From Pseudoalteromonas denitrificans DSM 6059 (GTDB lineage: Bacteria > Pseudomonadota > Gammaproteobacteria > Enterobacterales > Alteromonadaceae): DNA of 64,000 bases. This document shows positions 1 through 10,024 of the stretch, in pieces (the first letter of the stretch is position 1; the number at the start of each line of letters is the position of its first letter). The position numbers and the translations under genes are program-made. Below the pieces are notes generated by a model. It saw nothing but the letters and a program-made list of their open reading frames with translations. It had not been told where the DNA came from and did not search any database. The stretch lies in contig NZ_FOLO01000025.1 in the NCBI RefSeq assembly GCF_900112265.1, positions 1-64,000 of the forward strand, in the 5' to 3' direction.

Positions 1-2084
1 TGGCTTGAAACATCAAGGTTAGGACTGCGGGCAATAGTGGTTTGATTAAGTACACTTGGTTCACTGGCAGATTCTGGGCTTGTTATGTCATAACTCACAG
101 GCCCATCAAAAGTGGTCATAGCGCCATTAAGGGTTAATACATCGGTTGCGATAATATCAACATCGCCACTGGCACTAAGTTTTATCTGTGCGCCTTTATT
201 GTGAATGATAATATCCCCGCTACCATCACCTTTAATATTTATATTATTATCGGCTTGTATAAAGGTTGAACCTGCGGGCACATTGATATTTATATTGGCG
301 TTATCGCTATTAATTTTTATTTCACTTTGTGCTGTGGCTTTAAGCGTTCTACCAGATAATAATGATGCCTCTTGTTCTGAATTGAGTTGAATAGTATTGC
401 CTTTAGCATCAATACTGCCCGCGCTTTGATATTGAATTGATTGATTATTAGTGGTGACATTATATTTTTTATTAATGTCTATGAACATGTTATTTTTTAA
501 AATGAAACTAATATCCATCGGCTCTGTATTACCGATACTAAGGTTTTTACCCGAATAGAAATTAATCGCACCATAATTTGAAATCCATTTTACAAACTGA
601 TCACCTTGCGACGCATTTAGCTCTATATAATGGGCTTGCCCTAAAGTATGTAAAACGACTTTGGCTTTTCTAGGGCTGTCATCCAGTAATAATTCATTGC
701 CCGCTAAAGTTAACAAACGATTGTGGTATGGGTTATTTTCATCAACTACTGAGGTTTGGTTGTCATTTAGGGCAAATCCTAAAATAAAGGCATTGCTCGG
801 GTCGTTATTAATACAGCCTATGAGCACTTTAGCGTCTTTTATTAAAGGGAAGTGCCAACCCGTAGCCTGATTTTGATTAGCACAAGCATATAATGCGAGC
901 TTTTTAAGTGGTGAACTTGCACTTGTTTGTGGCCGCGCTGTGGTATCAAAGGCTAATCTGACATTATATTCACCTTGATCATTTAGCTGAGCTGAACCGG
1001 ATAAAGATTCTACTGTTGCTGGAAATACCATAGGTTTGTCAAATTGTTCTGGCGCAACCACTTTAAAAGGTGTGCCTCTGGGGATAAATGTAGCAATACA
1101 GTGATATTCATTATTACCGTTATGCGTACTTTCATCATTTACCTGAATTAAATGGTGTTTTACTGCAATGCATAAGTAATCCCCGCTACCACTTGCATGG
1201 GTTGTATCATCAAGTGAAATAGAACAACCAGCAAATACATCAGGAATATTGCCTGTGAGTATAATCACTTTTTCATTTTGTAAATTTGCTTGAGATTGTA
1301 TTTGCGAAAAGTTATTTTGTTGCGCTGTATTATTAGCACATGGTTCAAAAAACTGTTGCTCACATTTTTGTTTATTTGCATGAGGAGGATGTGAATGAAC
1401 ATGAGAGTCTGCAGAGCCAAATACAACATTATGAGTCACATTAATGGCGTTAAACCCTACAAATTGGTTAACATACTCTCGGTTCATACCATCGGCATTG
1501 ATAACTTCTACTAAGCCACGTTCTAAATAAGGACTGTGTAAATTATTATCAGTAAAGACAACTATTTCAGTATTATTTTTAGGTTCACTCCAATAAAACA
1601 ATCCAAATTGGTGTAATAAACGCTGTAACAATTGAAAATTATTTTCTTGTGCTTGTATAAATTGAGGAATATTGTCAAAAGATTGCGATACTCGCCACTC
1701 AATTTGGTCTTTGTTATAGCCTGCCTCAACCATCAAGTTGTTAATAATTTGTTTTACATTGGTATCAATCAAAATTCTAGAATGTTGTTGTTGATTTAAG
1801 ATTTCTATACGTGGTTTTAAGGTTAAAATATAGCGATATCTGTCACTAAAGCACCCTAAGTTTTGAATGGAAAATAAACAGCTGGTGTGTTCGCGCGTAT
1901 GACCATCAACAGAAATAAATTGTATTTTTACAGTTTGTGCTAGGCCACTTTTTATCAGATTTTCAGACTCTGTTTCAATTGTGACATTAAATTCAAAATG
2001 ATTACTGAGATATTCATTGCCGACTAACTTAATAACTTTAAATGTTAAATTATTGTAAGTGATATTGATGATGTTTTTAGACAT
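1..2084 (-). CDS. vgrG: VgrG-family T6SS spike protein (TssI), cut by left window edge
   Basis: Reading the complementary strand from ATG at 2084 gives an open frame of at least 694 codons with no stop before the window edge, so the C terminus is missing. The first 350 or so residues read like the gp27-like part of VgrG, including the segment around residues 135-160 (FQLLQRLLHQFGLFYWSE). An OB-like region follows, with WHFPL and ILGFALND near residue 410. The last 200 visible residues are beta-helix-like short repeats (for example IKGDGSGDIII). VgrG trimers cap the Hcp tube and carry effectors. This one diverges from the T6SS operon across a 221-bp promoter region. A toxin or carrier extension beyond the edge cannot be excluded. 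Confidence 0.9.
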   Translation of the reverse strand, partial: MSKNIINITYNNLTFKVIKLVGNEYLSNHFEFNVTIETESENLIKSGLAQTVKIQFISVDGHTREHTSCLFSIQNLGCFSDRYRYILTLKPRIEILNQQQHSRILIDTNVKQIINNLMVEAGYNKDQIEWRVSQSFDNIPQFIQAQENNFQLLQRLLHQFGLFYWSEPKNNTEIVVFTDNNLHSPYLERGLVEVINADGMNREYVNQFVGFNAINVTHNVVFGSADSHVHSHPPHANKQKCEQQFFEPCANNTAQQNNFSQIQSQANLQNEKVIILTGNIPDVFAGCSISLDDTTHASGSGDYLCIAVKHHLIQVNDESTHNGNNEYHCIATFIPRGTPFKVVAPEQFDKPMVFPATVESLSGSAQLNDQGEYNVRLAFDTTARPQTSASSPLKKLALYACANQNQATGWHFPLIKDAKVLIGCINNDPSNAFILGFALNDNQTSVVDENNPYHNRLLTLAGNELLLDDSPRKAKVVLHTLGQAHYIELNASQGDQFVKWISNYGAINFYSGKNLSIGNTEPMDISFILKNNMFIDINKKYNVTTNNQSIQYQSAGSIDAKGNTIQLNSEQEASLLSGRTLKATAQSEIKINSDNANININVPAGSTFIQADNNINIKGDGSGDIIIHNKGAQIKLSASGDVDIIATDVLTLNGAMTTFDGPVSYDITSPESASEPSVLNQTTIARSPNLDVSS

Positions 2085-2204
2085 ATCCCTGTGTCAAGTT
2101 GCGCAAATAATGTTCGGCATTGTACCCTAATGTCATTCATAAACAAGTAGCATTTACATTTAAAAAAATAATTTTAAAACGATTAATATTTTGAAACATT
2201 TATC

Positions 2205-2234
2205 TTGACGTTAATAAAAATAAATGGCTAGAAT
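2205..2234 (+). promoter_or_regulatory. Sigma-70-like promoter of the T6SS operon
   Basis: A TTGACG box at 2205-2210 and a TAGAAT box at 2229-2234 are separated by 18 bp, a close match to sigma-70 spacing and consensus. It lies about 70 bp before the first rightward gene, within the region shared with the divergent vgrG. No sigma-54 type -24/-12 element was seen here. Prediction by eye only. Confidence 0.5.
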
Positions 2235-2305
2235 AATATAGGAATGAGGTACTTAGCAAAATTAATACTTTAGTATCAGGAACTTAAAACCACCGGATTT
2301 TTTAC

Positions 2306-2737
2306 ATGGAATGTTACAAAATACAAAAACAAACAGCATATTCTGTGAGTATTGAAGACGAATTATTGCAGTTTGCTTCAGAACAAAGCCTTATTATCAA
2401 AAATTTACTTGATCAAATCGGTTTGGCTTACCATCGCGTTTTTAGCCACAATAGTGTTGAGGTTTTTCATCTTTTTTTACAAAAAGATTATATGAATTTA
2501 CAAGACAATTCTTCATTTTTGGTAGTGGAACTCAGTGCATATTTGAATGAGTTGTCACAATTAAATCACAAACTTATCTATTTGATGGATGAACTTGTAT
2601 TAGAAACATTAAAAGAAAAACCAGCTCAAAATATATTCAATCGTATTTTGAATAGACCGAATGAATTGACACATAATGCAAACAAAAGATTTAACCAAAT
2701 AATTACCCCTGTTATTGAAAATGTTTTTTTAAAATGA
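2306..2737 (+). CDS. Small helical protein of unknown function, first gene of T6SS operon
   Basis: A 143-residue protein with no signal peptide or membrane segment. Its composition (many Leu, Asn, Gln, Glu) suggests an all-alpha soluble protein. I do not recognise the family. It ends 10 bp before tssJ, so it is almost certainly co-transcribed with the T6SS structural genes. The ribosome-binding site is weak (GGA about 8 nt before the ATG). It could be an accessory or regulatory T6SS protein; nothing in the sequence tells which. Confidence 0.7.
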   Translation: MECYKIQKQTAYSVSIEDELLQFASEQSLIIKNLLDQIGLAYHRVFSHNSVEVFHLFLQKDYMNLQDNSSFLVVELSAYLNELSQLNHKLIYLMDELVLETLKEKPAQNIFNRILNRPNELTHNANKRFNQIITPVIENVFLK

Positions 2738-2747
2738 GACCTGAAAA

Positions 2748-3215
2748 ATGCTAAATTTGAGTAAAAAAATAGTCTTAATTGGCTTTGGATTTTTGTTGTT
2801 TGGTTGTATGACGACCAAAGTGAATTTAAAAGTAGAGGCAACCGACAACCTGAACCTAAATCAATTTGAAGAAGCTTTACCCGTGGTATTAAAAATTTAC
2901 CAGTTATCAGATATCCAGGCATTTAAAAATGCAAGTTTTGAACAATTATGGAAATCAGATAAATCAGTTCTGGCAAATTCACTATTGACGGTAGAGGAGC
3001 GTACCGTAAACCCATCTGAAAAACTAAATATTGAATTTGAACAAGATGAAAATGCCCGTTTTGTCGCTTTGGTTGCCCTTTTCAGAGACCGTTCTGATAA
3101 TAAATGGCGCACCTTTCATGACTTAAATTCAGGTTCGGTAAAATTATCAACTTCCCTAGAAGTGCTTATTTCAAGTAATTCTGTTCAGTTACCTGGTGTG
3201 GAAGTTACACAATAA
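2748..3215 (+). CDS. tssJ: T6SS outer-membrane lipoprotein TssJ
   Basis: 155 residues with a lipoprotein signal peptide: Lys-rich start, hydrophobic stretch, lipobox LLFGC with the acylated Cys at residue 20. The rest fits the small beta-sandwich TssJ fold, which anchors TssM to the outer membrane. It sits immediately before tssK, tssL and tssM, the usual order, and its stop overlaps the tssK start by one base (TAATG). Confidence 0.9.
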   Translation: MLNLSKKIVLIGFGFLLFGCMTTKVNLKVEATDNLNLNQFEEALPVVLKIYQLSDIQAFKNASFEQLWKSDKSVLANSLLTVEERTVNPSEKLNIEFEQDENARFVALVALFRDRSDNKWRTFHDLNSGSVKLSTSLEVLISSNSVQLPGVEVTQ

Positions 3216-4555
3216 TGAAAACGTTGGAAACTAAAAAACCAGTTTGGGCTGAAGGCGTATTATTAGGCCAGCAGCACTTCCAAGCATTTGATAAATACAA
3301 TGAATCATTGCATGTGAAACGTGCTGATTTAACCCAAGCTTATAATTTTGGTTTTCAAAATATAGAGATAGACCCTATTGCGCTTGCATCGGGTATTTTA
3401 AATATTAATCGTTTAACAGCTATATTAGAGAATGGTCGATTTATTGAATTTAATCGCTCTCATAATAATGAATTAAAGTTAGAGTTACCAATAGATCAAA
3501 ATGAAACATCAATATATTTAGCGATTGCTTCAAATGATAGTGTTGAAAATATTGAAGGTTATCAAGTTACTGGGCAACTGAGTGCTTTTAGATCTGATTA
3601 TGAAAACGTTCCTGATCAGCATGATCAATCTCGGATCAGAGAGGTGATGTTTGCACAACCGAACCTCTTTTTATTAAAAGATTCTGACATTAAAACGCAT
3701 TTTGATGTTATCAATATGGTATCACTCACACGTGGAGTGAATGGATATTTTGAAATCAATAAAGCTTATATACCTCCTTTGTTAAATATTAAAGCCAACG
3801 CGTTTTTAGTTGAATTGTTAAGTCGTACAGCAACACTCATGACTGCTAAAGTAAATGTATTACTCAGCAGAAGGCAAAGCGCGGGCGCTATGGTTGAACT
3901 GGGGCCAAATGAAATGAACACATTTTTATTATTGAATTCATTACTACCTGTTGCAAAAAAATTAGAACATATTAATAAAATGCCTCTAATTCACCCTGAG
4001 CGTTTGTATTGCGAACTTCTTGATTTAGTAAGTAAAGCATCATTATTCGAACATAGTGATTTGATTGATAAATTACCCGTTTATGATCACATCAATTTAT
4101 TTAGTGTTTTTCAACAATTTGAATCCTTGATAAAAGAATTACTTGAAGGTGTTGTGCCTAAGCAATCTGCAGGTCTTAAATTAGTTAAAAACTCACCTGC
4201 AATTTATGAAGTTTCAACAATAGAGCCCTGTATTCTTGAAAGTTCTGACCTATATATTGCAGTTGACTTCAATGCTGATAATACCAAATGGATTGAAACT
4301 TTTTCTGAGCAAGTAAAAGTAGGTTCAACCCAGCATATTGAAATGATAGTTGGCTCTGCACTTGATGGTGTTCAAGTCATCCATAATCAAAGACCGCCTA
4401 ACAAGCTTGTTATAAAAAGTGGATATGAATATTTTAAAGTAGTACCAAGTGGTTACTTCTGGAAGCAAGTATTAGAAGAACTCAGTTTAAGTATCTTTTT
4501 GCCCTTTAGTTTACAAGCCGCAAATTTAGAAATTGTTTCAGTAGAACGTTACTAA
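3215..4555 (+). CDS. tssK: T6SS baseplate protein TssK
   Basis: 446 residues, the usual TssK length. The opening (PVWAEGVLLGQQHFQ) is the characteristic TssK N terminus, which resembles phage receptor-binding shoulder domains. TssK trimers link the baseplate wedge (TssEFG) to the TssJLM membrane complex through TssL and TssM. The start overlaps the tssJ stop by one base, implying translational coupling. Confidence 0.95.
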   Translation: MKTLETKKPVWAEGVLLGQQHFQAFDKYNESLHVKRADLTQAYNFGFQNIEIDPIALASGILNINRLTAILENGRFIEFNRSHNNELKLELPIDQNETSIYLAIASNDSVENIEGYQVTGQLSAFRSDYENVPDQHDQSRIREVMFAQPNLFLLKDSDIKTHFDVINMVSLTRGVNGYFEINKAYIPPLLNIKANAFLVELLSRTATLMTAKVNVLLSRRQSAGAMVELGPNEMNTFLLLNSLLPVAKKLEHINKMPLIHPERLYCELLDLVSKASLFEHSDLIDKLPVYDHINLFSVFQQFESLIKELLEGVVPKQSAGLKLVKNSPAIYEVSTIEPCILESSDLYIAVDFNADNTKWIETFSEQVKVGSTQHIEMIVGSALDGVQVIHNQRPPNKLVIKSGYEYFKVVPSGYFWKQVLEELSLSIFLPFSLQAANLEIVSVERY

Positions 4556-4579
4556 TTTATTGATATAAAGAAATTAATT

Positions 4580-5305
4580 ATGACAACTAAAAATGATAAT
4601 ACGTCTCATAGGTCTTTGCTTTCAAGTATATCTCCTGTGATCAGTGAACTAGTAGCACTGAAATTAGGTAAAAATAAAGACATTACGTGTGAAGCATTTC
4701 GTTCTGAAATCATTTCATGCTTTGATAGTTATGAAAGAGATTGTTATGAAAATCAAATAACGACCTCATATATGCAAGAAGCTAAATTTGCGCTTGCAGC
4801 CTTAGTGGACGAAATGGTCATGAGCTCTGGTCATGCAATTAGAATGCAGTGGATGTCTCGGCCATTACAATTAGAGTTTTTTGGTAATAATCGGGCCGGG
4901 GAAGAATTTTTTGAACGCCTAGACAACTTACAAAAAGCCGGAGAATCAAAAGCTTCAGTGCTTGAGGTATATTATTTATGTTTGCAGCTGGGTTTTGAGG
5001 GGGCCTATAAAGTCAAAGGGCTAGAGCAGCTTAAAGCGCTTATTATTGACATTAGATCTCAACTTGAAGACGCCAATGGTGCACCAGATATTCGTCTTTC
5101 ATCTAACGGTATACCCACTGAAGATTTTGTTATGAAAGTTGGTAGAAATATTCCTTATTGGGTCATTTTTAGCGTTATTTTAAGCATGATTGTGATGCAG
5201 TTTGTCGGTTTTCATTTTTTGATCAGTGATCAAGCAAACAGCAGTAAACAGCATATCGATAAACAAATTGAAGTCGTGTCTCAGTTAGACAAAGCAAATT
5301 TATAA
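4580..5305 (+). CDS. tssL: T6SS inner-membrane protein TssL (DotU/IcmH family)
   Basis: 241 residues. The cytoplasmic helical DotU domain fills residues 10-180, including the ALVDEMVM stretch seen in the family. A single C-terminal transmembrane helix at about residues 191-214 is followed by a short periplasmic tail. No peptidoglycan-binding OmpA domain is fused, so wall anchoring would need another protein. Located between tssK and tssM as expected. Confidence 0.95.
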   Translation: MTTKNDNTSHRSLLSSISPVISELVALKLGKNKDITCEAFRSEIISCFDSYERDCYENQITTSYMQEAKFALAALVDEMVMSSGHAIRMQWMSRPLQLEFFGNNRAGEEFFERLDNLQKAGESKASVLEVYYLCLQLGFEGAYKVKGLEQLKALIIDIRSQLEDANGAPDIRLSSNGIPTEDFVMKVGRNIPYWVIFSVILSMIVMQFVGFHFLISDQANSSKQHIDKQIEVVSQLDKANL

Positions 5306-5321
5306 GTGTGGATTTAAGATT

Positions 5322-8300
5322 ATGCAATCTCGTGTAAATACCAGTGGAATGGTTCATTTTTTATTTGGCTTAATGTCATCTCGTGCAACAGGGCAAGTGA
5401 TTGGTTTATTAGCTGTTTTAACAATCGTTTGGTTTGCAGGTCAATTAATTGGACTTGATTCGTCACAAAAGAAATTCATCGCTATGGGTGTTGTTTTTTC
5501 AGGTTTTTTATTATTTATCTTTATTCGTTGGTTATGGACAAAACGTTCGGGCGATAAGTTAGTCTCAGAACTTGCAAGCCATAACGGTGGTTCTGCGTCA
5601 GAAGTCGCTGAAATACAAGAAAAAATGCAAGAAGCACTTAGTTCGTTAAAAGCGTCTCATCTAGGTGCTGGTTATCGTGGAAATACAGCGTTATATGCGC
5701 TTCCTTGGTATATGATAATCGGGCCATCTGCAACGGGTAAAAGTACTATATTTGCAAATTCTGGACTGCATTTTCCCTATGCCAATGCCAACGATATGCA
5801 TATACAAGGCTTTGGAGGCACACGCAATTGTGATTGGTGGTTTTCAGATCAGGCTGTATTGATTGATACCGCTGGGCGTTACACTACTGAAGCGTCTGAA
5901 AACGAAGAGTGGTTAAGTTTTTTATCTTTACTTAAAAAATACAGACCTAAACTCCCTATTAATGGCGTAATGGTAGCTATTAGCATTTCTGATATTTTAA
6001 CATCCGACAGTGAAGCGATCTGCCAGCATGTTAAGTTGATCCGAGAGCGTATCGAAGAGCTTATTGCAAAATTAGGAGTGATATTTCCGGTATATATTAC
6101 ATTTACTAAAACTGATTTGATCAGTGGTTTTGAACCTTTTTTCAACGATTTAAGTGATGAAGAACGTCAACAAGTCTGGGGTGCATATCTATTAGATGAA
6201 AGTGAAGATCAATCTATAGACTCTGCTCAGTTATTTGAACAACGTATGCAAGAGTTATATCAGCGTTTATCTGATCAAAGGTTGAGTAAAATTGCCCGAG
6301 AAAGAAATCTACATCGCAAGCAGTTGATTTTTGATTTTCCAAACCAGTTTAAAGCTGCGTCTCATAAATTAACAGAATTTATTAATTTACTGTTTAAACA
6401 AAACCCATATCAGGAAGTACCTTGGTTTGCTGGGGTATATTTTACTTCAGGAACACAAGAGGGTACACCGATAGAAAGGATCATGGCAGGGGTGCGTGAA
6501 GAATTTAACAGCGTTTCTATCGAACAAAAACAAGAAACAATCACAAAAAGTTATTTTATTAAATCTTTGTTTAATGATGTTTTATTCAAACTGCAAGATT
6601 TAACACGCGGTAATCGTAAACAACGTTTGGTGCAACGTTGGTTTAAAGGGATCAGTATTTCAGCTGGCTTAGCATCAATCGCTGGAATATTCGCTTTATT
6701 AATGACCTCGTATACAAGTAACCAAATTTTATTTTCTCAAGGAGATAACTTAGTTAATAAACTTGTAGAAAACCAGGTTGCTGGTGTGAGCTATGAACAA
6801 AAAGTAAGTGATTTAGTCCAACTTCATGAACACTTTGAAAAATTAACTGCGTATGAAGAATCTTTACCTTGGTATTTCATTTTTGGCATTTATGAGGGCG
6901 ATGAAACACTTAATGTAATAGAGTCTATGTTAATTACCTCTTTGCGTAGTGTATTTACCAAGCCATTTGAAGCTCAAGTATCTGAAAAATTACAGACTTT
7001 ATCTGTTAAATGGCAAGCAACAAATGAGATTGAGAGCAAAAATAAACTTCGCCAAGAATATTATATGCTTTTAAAATTACATTTAATGTTAGCCAAAAAT
7101 CCAGAGCAAATAGAAGGTGAATTTGTTAATTCAATACTGTTGAATTTCTGGACTCAAAAACTGCAAGTAGATGTGAAAGATCCAGAATTAAGTCAATATA
7201 TTACATCTTTAAAGTCTATTGTTTCATTTTATACTTCGCGATTTGGTGAACAGTTAAATATTCCAGGGAAAATTGATTTTTGGCAGCAAAACCCTGAGTT
7301 AATTGAAATTGCCCGTAATGACTTAGCCACACAACCTGAGCCTGAACCTTTATATCAACAAATAATGACCAGTAAAGCGGCTAAGAAAAAATCTTTAAAA
7401 CTGAAAAGTTTATTAACAGCAAAAAATAGAAAAATAATGAAAGCGTCTGAAACAGTGCCTTATGTTTATACAAAGCAAGGGTGGCGTGAATTTGTATTTC
7501 CAGAAATTCAACGTATATCTGCACTTGCAAGTTCTGGCGACTGGGTAATGGGCAGTGAGAATGATAAAGGTGAAAGCAAGGTAGATCAAAATAAAGCCAT
7601 CGCATTGGCAAGATCGATACGCTCACTGTATTTTAAAGAGTATGCTGAACATTGGTTTAATTTTATATTATCAATAGAAGTTGCTGATTTTAATCATTTA
7701 AATGAAGCAAGCTTATCTCTAGCTAAATTGTCGTCTGTACAAGGGCCATTTGCACAGTTAATGAAGGGAATAAACGTTAATTTACAGTTAGCAGATAAAC
7801 CTCAATATAGTAATGCAAATGTGTCTGATAGCGTCAGTAAATTAGTTGCTGATAATACGCAAGGTCTAGCACTCTCAACATTAAATATCAAAAAAGTGCC
7901 TGAATTAGAGTCTCGATTTGCTGATTTACGCCGATTTACTCAAGTACCGGTGCAGGGTGATAGTGAGATCTCTGACTTTTTAAAACAATATTTAAGTTCA
8001 TTAAGTGCGTTTCATTCAGATCTCAAGTCAATAGCAGGTAACAGTGATGCAAATAGTAAAGCCATGGACTTTGCACAAAGTTTACTCGTAGGCGATGACT
8101 CAAACTCTGCATTACAAGCATCATGGATAGTTGTTGAAAGTCAAATTCGTGCACTAGAACCTGAAACTAAAAAAGCACTTGAAGGACTACTCAAAAGCCC
8201 GCTGAAGGCGGGTGTTAAAAGCATTATGACAGTGGCAAAAGAGCAATTAAATGAAGACTGGAGTAATCAGGTATATGCATTTTATAACACAGGTATAAGA

Positions 8301-9014
8301 GGGAAATATCCTTTTAGTATGTCGGGGCCTGATGCTGCGGTGTCTGATGTATCTGAGTTTTTAAATAATCAGTCAGGTTTATTGTGGGTCTTTGTTGATG
8401 AGCAATTGAAACCTTTCATGAAACTTAAAAAATCTAAATGGATTGAAAGGCAATGGAATGGCATTGGCATAGGTTTTAAACCTGACGTACTTAAAGGAAT
8501 AAATCGTGCTTATCGAGTATCAAAATCTTTATTCAGCCGTGGCTCTGATACCGCAGGATTTGAATTTCAAATGATGCCAGTGCCACAAAGAGGGATCCGA
8601 GAAACATATTTAGGGTTTAGCGATCAAGGATATCGTTATAGAAATGAACCTGAAGAGTGGCGTAAGTTTTCTTGGCCGGGTCAAAGCAATACTGAAAAAG
8701 CTAATTTATATGCTGTAAATAGTTCTGGAGAGCGATTATCTCAAGAAAAAAATGGACCATGGGCATTACTCAAAATATTAAATACAGCAAAGTTCAACTG
8801 GGTTAAAGGTACACAATATAGTGCTACTTGGGATCTGGCTGCACAAAATAAAGATGGGTCAAGTAAAAAACCCGTTGGTGTTAAATTCAAGCTTAAATCG
8901 AGTAGAAACAATGGCATTTTTAATCGTTATACATTAACTAGTTTTTCTTTACCTGAGCATTTATTTGATACTGGGCAAGTTTCTGTATCCACTTTAACAA
9001 AAGAAAAGCTTTAA
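5322..9014 (+). CDS. tssM: T6SS inner-membrane protein TssM (IcmF family)
   Basis: 1230 residues, full family length. Two N-terminal transmembrane helices lie around residues 25-45 and 52-72. A cytoplasmic NTPase-like domain carries an intact Walker A motif GPSATGKST at residues 134-142. A third membrane helix near residues 445-465 precedes the long periplasmic part that binds TssJ. With TssJ and TssL it forms the trans-envelope complex. The intact P-loop is worth noting because some TssM homologues have lost it. Confidence 0.96.
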   Translation: MQSRVNTSGMVHFLFGLMSSRATGQVIGLLAVLTIVWFAGQLIGLDSSQKKFIAMGVVFSGFLLFIFIRWLWTKRSGDKLVSELASHNGGSASEVAEIQEKMQEALSSLKASHLGAGYRGNTALYALPWYMIIGPSATGKSTIFANSGLHFPYANANDMHIQGFGGTRNCDWWFSDQAVLIDTAGRYTTEASENEEWLSFLSLLKKYRPKLPINGVMVAISISDILTSDSEAICQHVKLIRERIEELIAKLGVIFPVYITFTKTDLISGFEPFFNDLSDEERQQVWGAYLLDESEDQSIDSAQLFEQRMQELYQRLSDQRLSKIARERNLHRKQLIFDFPNQFKAASHKLTEFINLLFKQNPYQEVPWFAGVYFTSGTQEGTPIERIMAGVREEFNSVSIEQKQETITKSYFIKSLFNDVLFKLQDLTRGNRKQRLVQRWFKGISISAGLASIAGIFALLMTSYTSNQILFSQGDNLVNKLVENQVAGVSYEQKVSDLVQLHEHFEKLTAYEESLPWYFIFGIYEGDETLNVIESMLITSLRSVFTKPFEAQVSEKLQTLSVKWQATNEIESKNKLRQEYYMLLKLHLMLAKNPEQIEGEFVNSILLNFWTQKLQVDVKDPELSQYITSLKSIVSFYTSRFGEQLNIPGKIDFWQQNPELIEIARNDLATQPEPEPLYQQIMTSKAAKKKSLKLKSLLTAKNRKIMKASETVPYVYTKQGWREFVFPEIQRISALASSGDWVMGSENDKGESKVDQNKAIALARSIRSLYFKEYAEHWFNFILSIEVADFNHLNEASLSLAKLSSVQGPFAQLMKGINVNLQLADKPQYSNANVSDSVSKLVADNTQGLALSTLNIKKVPELESRFADLRRFTQVPVQGDSEISDFLKQYLSSLSAFHSDLKSIAGNSDANSKAMDFAQSLLVGDDSNSALQASWIVVESQIRALEPETKKALEGLLKSPLKAGVKSIMTVAKEQLNEDWSNQVYAFYNTGIRGKYPFSMSGPDAAVSDVSEFLNNQSGLLWVFVDEQLKPFMKLKKSKWIERQWNGIGIGFKPDVLKGINRAYRVSKSLFSRGSDTAGFEFQMMPVPQRGIRETYLGFSDQGYRYRNEPEEWRKFSWPGQSNTEKANLYAVNSSGERLSQEKNGPWALLKILNTAKFNWVKGTQYSATWDLAAQNKDGSSKKPVGVKFKLKSSRNNGIFNRYTLTSFSLPEHLFDTGQVSVSTLTKEKL

Positions 9015-9025
9015 TAGAGGCCGCT

Positions 9026-10024
9026 ATGTTTGGATTATTTAAACGCAAAGAAGAAAACCAAATTAAACAGCATAAATTCGATTTTGGTTTTTTAGGCAAA
9101 ACTAAATTAAGGCCTGACTTTATTAAACTTAATGTTAATTTTAGAGAGGCGGTGGCTTTAGACCATTGGGTACAGGAAGGGTTTGCACATGTTTCTCGCG
9201 ATCAACTTAGTCTAAATAAATCACAAATTAATTTATCTGCCAGTTTATTTTTTATGTCAGGTAATGAAGACGATAGTGCACTACTTGGGGTTATTCAGCC
9301 AAGTGAAGACAGTAGCGGCCGAAAATATCCATTTAGTAGTTTTGTTACTTGTGGTCAAACAGTTTACAAAGCACACCCAGCTTGCCTATTTTTAAGTGCA
9401 AGTCAGGCGATTGAACATTTTTTAGCAACAACATATCAGGTTTTTTCTGGCGTAAATGTAAAAGAAATGGAGCAAAACGCAACAGCTTTAAATCAAGTTG
9501 CGACAGCACTTAAAGTACCAGTTGAACCGCATTTTCTGATTGAAAGTTTTAGAAAAATTCCCATGTCTGAGTTTTGGCAAGCAATTGGTTTATCGGATAT
9601 TCAAGCACGTGCCAGTTTAATTGAAGAGTCATCTTTATTATTGAAATCTATGGCAAATAGGGGCTGTTTAAGAACGCAGTTTGGTTTAAAACTGCCAATG
9701 CCATTTTTTAGTCATGAAGGGGTCGTTATTGGCGCGTTTTGGTTGCATTTAATCACTATGATAGTTGCTGATCATAATTGGCAACCTTGGTTTTTTTATA
9801 ATTTAGGTGACGAACAATCAGCACCATCAATAACAATATTCACTCGTCCTGTGCCAGCGTCATATTTTTCATCCATCTGGTTATCTAATAGTAAGATCAG
9901 TGGTGTAATTGATTTGCAAAATTTAATCGCAACAAAAACAGCTTCTGAGCAATCAGTGGCCCTAGCTGAACTTGATAATATGAGTATGTTTGATGCATTA
10001 CGCAAATGGTGTAAGCCAATATGA
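9026..10024 (+). CDS. tagF: T6SS-associated protein TagF
   Basis: 332 residues. The N-terminal region (GFLGKTKLRPDF, then an alpha/beta domain to about residue 150) matches the TagF/ImpM family. In Pseudomonas aeruginosa TagF represses T6SS assembly after translation by binding the Fha protein, in a pathway parallel to the PpkA/PppA phosphorylation switch. Here it sits between tssM and tssA, overlapping tssA by 4 bp. No fha, ppkA or pppA gene is visible in this window. Confidence 0.85.
   Translation: MFGLFKRKEENQIKQHKFDFGFLGKTKLRPDFIKLNVNFREAVALDHWVQEGFAHVSRDQLSLNKSQINLSASLFFMSGNEDDSALLGVIQPSEDSSGRKYPFSSFVTCGQTVYKAHPACLFLSASQAIEHFLATTYQVFSGVNVKEMEQNATALNQVATALKVPVEPHFLIESFRKIPMSEFWQAIGLSDIQARASLIEESSLLLKSMANRGCLRTQFGLKLPMPFFSHEGVVIGAFWLHLITMIVADHNWQPWFFYNLGDEQSAPSITIFTRPVPASYFSSIWLSNSKISGVIDLQNLIATKTASEQSVALAELDNMSMFDALRKWCKPI

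Noticed and set aside
2085..2305. Sigma-54 promoter for the T6SS operon
   Set aside because: No GG-N10-GC pattern was found; a sigma-70-like pair fits better.
5879..6145. Reading frame of 88 codons on the complementary strand inside tssM
   Set aside because: It lies wholly inside a well-supported gene, has no ribosome-binding site, and its peptide is the anti-sense shadow of a conserved domain. The same holds for the other short frames inside large genes.
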